From contig NZ_JAKZAM010000038.1 of assembly GCF_022538055.1 (NCBI RefSeq), positions 1 through 45,373 of the forward strand: DNA of 45,373 bases, given 5' to 3'. Source of the DNA: Cognataquiflexum nitidum (lineage in GTDB: Bacteria; Bacteroidota; Bacteroidia; Cytophagales; Cyclobacteriaceae). Position numbers and translations under genes: made by a program. Positions 42,415-45,373 of this stretch are shown piece by piece. How positions within the stretch are numbered: position 1 is the stretch's first letter; each line of letters opens with the position of its first letter. The notes under the pieces were generated by a model that worked only from the letters and a program-made list of their open reading frames with translations, had not been told where the DNA came from and ran no database searches.

Positions 42415-44820
42415 ATGTTAGTAATTAAAAGAGATGGCCGTCGCGAATCTGTACGTTTCGACAAAATAACCGCCAGAATAGAAAACCTTTGTTATGGTTT
42501 GGATATCAATTATATCCACCCTATCGAAGTTGCAAAAAAAGTAATCGACGGCCTGTATGACGGAGTGACAACGACAGAGCTTGATAACTTAGCTGCAGAA
42601 GTTTCTGCTTCATTGACAGTAAAGCATCCTGATTATGCAATTTTGGCCGCAAGGATAGCCATATCCAATTTGCATAAAACCACATCCCAGTCTTTTTCAA
42701 ATACTATGAAAAGACTGTATACCTATGTCAATCCAAAGACAGGTGAAAATGCAGCATTGATTGCTCCGGATGTATACGGTGTAGTAAAAAACCATGCAGC
42801 GAAACTTGACGAAGCCATTGACTACAACAGGGATTTTGACTACGATTATTTCGGATTCAAGACTTTGGAGAAAAGCTATTTGATCCGCTTGGACAATAAA
42901 GTAGTGGAAAGACCGCAGCACATGCTTATGAGAGTCGCTGTAGGTATACATAAAGAGGACGTGGAAGCTGCCATTGAAACTTACCACTTGCTTTCTCAAA
43001 AGTGGTTTACTCATGCCACTCCGACTCTTTTCAACGCAGGAACTCCAAAGCCTCAACTATCTTCTTGCTTCTTATTGACAATGAAAGATGATAGCATTGA
43101 TGGGATCTATGATACACTAAAACAATGTGCTAAAATCTCCCAATCTGCAGGAGGTATAGGTCTTTCAATTCATAATGTAAGGGCAAAAGGAAGCTATATA
43201 CGAGGAACAAATGGTGTTTCTAATGGAATAGTGCCCATGCTGAGAAACTTTGACATGACCGCAAGGTATGTAGATCAGGGTGGTGGTAAAAGAAAAGGTA
43301 GTTTCGCGATTTATCTAGAACCATGGCATGCAGATGTGAAAGATTTCTTGGAATTGAAAAGAAATCATGGCAAAGAAGAAATGCGGGCAAGAGATCTTTT
43401 TTACGCAATGTGGATACCCGATCTTTTTATGAGGCGTGTAGAAGAGAATGAAGATTGGTCACTTTTCTGTCCAAATGAAGCCCCAGGATTGGCAGATTGC
43501 CACAGTGAAGAGTTTGAAAGACTTTATGAAAAATATGAGAGAGAAGGACGTGCTAGAGAAGTAGTAAAAGCCCAAGAACTTTGGTTTGAAATTTTGGAAT
43601 CCCAAATCGAAACAGGTACTCCGTACATGTTGTATAAAGATTCTGCCAACAAAAAGTCTAACCAACAAAATCTTGGTACAATAAAATCTTCCAACCTTTG
43701 TACAGAGATTCTAGAATTTACTTCTCCTGATGAAGTAGCCGTATGTAATCTTGCATCCATTGCACTCCCAAAATTTGTAACAACTGGACCGGATGGAAAA
43801 AAATTCTTTGACCATCAGAAGCTATATGAAATTACAAAAGTAGCTACCAGAAACCTCAATAAAGTAATTGATGTCAACTATTACCCAGTGGAAGAAGCGA
43901 AGAGGTCCAACTTCCGACACAGGCCTATTGGTCTCGGGGTTCAAGGTTTGGCTGACGCCTTTATCATGCTGAGAATGCCTTTTGAATCAGCCGAGGCAAA
44001 AGGTTTGAATGAAGACATCTTCGAAACCATTTACTTTGCTGCCATGGAGACTTCAATGGAATTGGCCAAAGTCCATGGGCCTTATGAAACCTACGAAGGA
44101 TCACCTGCATCCAAAGGTATATTCCAGTTCGATATGTGGGGGGTAACTCCAAAATCAGGCAGATGGCAATGGGATTCACTCAAAGACCAAGTCGTAAAGC
44201 ATGGTGTGAGAAATTCATTGTTAGTGGCTCCTATGCCTACAGCCTCTACCTCTCAAATCTTGGGCAACAACGAATGCTTTGAACCATATACCTCCAATGT
44301 GTATACCAGAAGAACTCTTTCAGGCGAATTCATTATTGCAAACAAACACTTGATGAAAGATCTCATCAGCCTTGGACTATGGAATGACAATATGAAAAAT
44401 AGGTTGATTGCAGCCAATGGATCTGTACAAAAACTCCCAGATGTCCCACAAAACATCAAGGATCTTTACAAGACAGTTTGGGAAATCTCTCAAAAAATCA
44501 TCATTGACATGGCTGCAGACAGAGGAGCATATATCTGTCAATCGCAGAGTATGAACGTCTTTATGCAGGATCCAAACTTTGGTAAATTAACCTCTATGCA
44601 TTTCTATGCATGGAAGAAAGGCCTAAAGACAGGAATGTATTATTTGAGGTCTCAGGCTGCCACAGCTGCTATCCAGTTCACTGTTGATAAAGGAGCCTTG
44701 GAACCGGAGAAAACTGTTATTGCATCTACTCCTACAATGGACCTGACCAAAGGGCAGAAGCAAGGCGCTATTGCATGTTCCCTTGATAATCCTGATGAGT
44801 GCGAAATGTGTGGAAGTTAA
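42415..44820 (+). CDS. nrdA: class Ia ribonucleotide reductase, alpha subunit
   Basis: Catalytic subunit, 801 residues, reducing ribonucleoside diphosphates. An N-terminal ATP-cone (about 1-95, VIKRDGRRESVRFDKI) implies dATP/ATP activity control. Active-site NLCTE (427-431) carries thiyl Cys429; Cys218 (LSSCFL) and Cys444 (VAVCNL) form the redox pair, and the tail CEMC (796-799) is the shuttle pair. PTASTSQILGNNECFEP and the SNVYTRR segment are standard. Terminator follows at 44854. Confidence 0.97.
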   Translation: MLVIKRDGRRESVRFDKITARIENLCYGLDINYIHPIEVAKKVIDGLYDGVTTTELDNLAAEVSASLTVKHPDYAILAARIAISNLHKTTSQSFSNTMKRLYTYVNPKTGENAALIAPDVYGVVKNHAAKLDEAIDYNRDFDYDYFGFKTLEKSYLIRLDNKVVERPQHMLMRVAVGIHKEDVEAAIETYHLLSQKWFTHATPTLFNAGTPKPQLSSCFLLTMKDDSIDGIYDTLKQCAKISQSAGGIGLSIHNVRAKGSYIRGTNGVSNGIVPMLRNFDMTARYVDQGGGKRKGSFAIYLEPWHADVKDFLELKRNHGKEEMRARDLFYAMWIPDLFMRRVEENEDWSLFCPNEAPGLADCHSEEFERLYEKYEREGRAREVVKAQELWFEILESQIETGTPYMLYKDSANKKSNQQNLGTIKSSNLCTEILEFTSPDEVAVCNLASIALPKFVTTGPDGKKFFDHQKLYEITKVATRNLNKVIDVNYYPVEEAKRSNFRHRPIGLGVQGLADAFIMLRMPFESAEAKGLNEDIFETIYFAAMETSMELAKVHGPYETYEGSPASKGIFQFDMWGVTPKSGRWQWDSLKDQVVKHGVRNSLLVAPMPTASTSQILGNNECFEPYTSNVYTRRTLSGEFIIANKHLMKDLISLGLWNDNMKNRLIAANGSVQKLPDVPQNIKDLYKTVWEISQKIIIDMAADRGAYICQSQSMNVFMQDPNFGKLTSMHFYAWKKGLKTGMYYLRSQAATAAIQFTVDKGALEPEKTVIASTPTMDLTKGQKQGAIACSLDNPDECEMCGS

Positions 44821-44853
44821 CAGCTAAAAATTTATAGTTATTTATACCAATCC

Positions 44854-44886
44854 AAAAGCGTCTGATATTATCAGGCGCTTTTTTTT
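44854..44886 (+). terminator. terminator of nrdB-nrdA
   Basis: AAAAGCGTCTGA pairs with TCAGGCGCTTTT (one G-T pair), followed by a long T-run. Confidence 0.88.
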
Positions 44887-45047
44887 ATGGCTAAATTACA
44901 GTCGCCAATTGAATTAGCTTGATCTATTGAAAATACAAAATTGTTTTTCAGAAGCTAAATGCAGAACATATTCAAAAATTCTCAGTGCATTTTTTTGGAT
45001 TTTCTTTAAAAAGTCAACGTCCCTAAACGCAAAAGCCTTTGTATGAA

Positions 45048-45175
45048 TGTGGCGGCGGCCTACTCTCCCGTGCGCCGTGGCGTACCGGTACTACCGGCGC
45101 TGCGGGCCTGCCCGGCTTTGGCAGGGCTTATCCGCCCCTGCGGATCGGGGCAGCAAGAGGCGGACTGATATCATT
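45048..45175 (-). pseudogene. degenerate 5S rRNA-like copy
   Basis: The 3' end matches the true 5S copy at 45304 almost exactly: minus strand ...GGGAGAGTAGGCCGCCGCCACA. Going 5', GCAGCGCCG and AAGCCCTG are kept, but they are separated by extra GC-rich sequence able to form a hairpin (CCTGCC...GGCAGG, 45105-45127), and a second hairpin (about 45136-45154) follows. The expected 5' strand of helix I is missing, so it is probably not functional. Similar flanks (TCCTAAATGCAAAA versus CCCTAAACGCAAAA) follow both copies, which points to a tandem duplication of a unit of about 250 bp. The 5' limit is uncertain. Confidence 0.6.
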
Positions 45176-45265
45176 ACAGTAATGGAATCCTCCCTTTGTC
45201 CCCTTTGTTTCTTTGTTGTTCAGCAAAATTCTGTGGTCTGTAGGATCGCGTTGGGTCCTAAATGC

Positions 45266-45297
45266 AAAAAGACCCTCAGAAGTAAATCTGAGGGTCT
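45266..45297 (-). terminator. terminator of the rRNA operon
   Basis: AGACCCTCAGA (45270-45280) pairs perfectly with TCTGAGGGTCT (45287-45297), then a T-run on the minus strand, right after the 5S 3' end. Confidence 0.88.
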
Positions 45298-45303
45298 GAA
45301 TAA

Positions 45304-45373
45304 TGTGGCGGCGGCCTACTCTCCCGGGTGTAACCCCAGTACCATCGGCGCTGCAGGGCTTAACTTCTCTGTT
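45304..45373 (-). rRNA. rrf: 5S ribosomal RNA, 3' part (gene cut by window end)
   Basis: The minus strand reads AACAGAGAAGTTAAGCCCTG, then CAGCGCCGATGGTACTGGGG and GGGAGAGTAGGCCGCCGCCA, the conserved loop B to helix I part of 5S rRNA. The 5' part, and presumably 23S and 16S, lie beyond the right edge. Confidence 0.92.

Overview
The window reads as chromosomal DNA of a Bacteroidota bacterium, most likely Cytophagales and probably Cyclobacteriaceae. The reasons are AT-rich intergenic DNA, promoters of the TTG / TAnnTTTG type with 19-21 base spacers, almost no Shine-Dalgarno sequences, many Bacteroidota-style lipoproteins and families typical of that phylum (DUF4221-like propellers, DUF5117-type metalloproteases, BNR-repeat Vps10-like exoproteins, DUF4143 ATPases). 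The genus is inference. No phage, transposase, CRISPR array or conjugation gene was seen.

Layout. 1-2.9 kb, minus strand: a propeller lipoprotein, a secreted six-cysteine peptide and a DEAD-box RNA helicase. 3.0-4.6 kb: dihydroorotase, then tRNA-His with its own promoter and terminator. 4.9-9.3 kb: a tight three-gene alpha-glucan operon (GH133 debranching enzyme, GT4 glycosyltransferase, GH57 enzyme). 9.4-10.6 kb: an overlapping operon of a RidA-fold lipoprotein, an unknown lipoprotein and a small membrane protein. 10.6-15.6 kb, minus strand: DUF2461 protein, an MhqD-like hydrolase overlapping an MhqO-like dioxygenase, YceI, a MarR regulator and an alpha/beta hydrolase. 15.6-18.3 kb: repeat-rich spacer, a secreted amidohydrolase and a beta-barrel protein. 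18.5-22.5 kb: a YbbA/YbbP-like ABC exporter divergent from a TesA-like esterase. 22.7-29.6 kb: dihaem cytochrome c, small lipoprotein, YraN, LipB, an unknown protein, a DnaQ-like exonuclease, a DUF4143 ATPase behind a 22-bp repeat array, and two unknown proteins. 29.7-33.5 kb: RNase R, polyprenyl synthase and rhomboid protease in one operon. 33.6-40.9 kb, minus strand: hibernation factor, metzincin-like metalloprotease, BNR-repeat exoprotein, L27 and L21. 41.4-44.8 kb: class Ia ribonucleotide reductase (nrdB-nrdA). 45.0 kb to the end: a degenerate 5S-like copy and the 3' part of a 5S rRNA, the tail of an rRNA operon entering from the right.

Most of the window is housekeeping. The less explained parts are: (i) two arrays with a 21-22 bp period sharing the core TTGAAATAA in opposite orientation, one abutting the ATPase gene; (ii) the six-Cys peptide paired with a propeller lipoprotein; (iii) a 17-bp near-identical element in front of both the marR and yceI genes, next to an mhqO-mhqD pair; (iv) a roughly 100-bp dispersed repeat found twice in opposite orientation, one copy inside a 201-bp unit with 15-bp perfect terminal inverted repeats; (v) the degenerate 5S copy carrying GC-rich hairpin sequence; (vi) a tRNA-His with three U-U mismatches. 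All were read by eye; no database search was possible.
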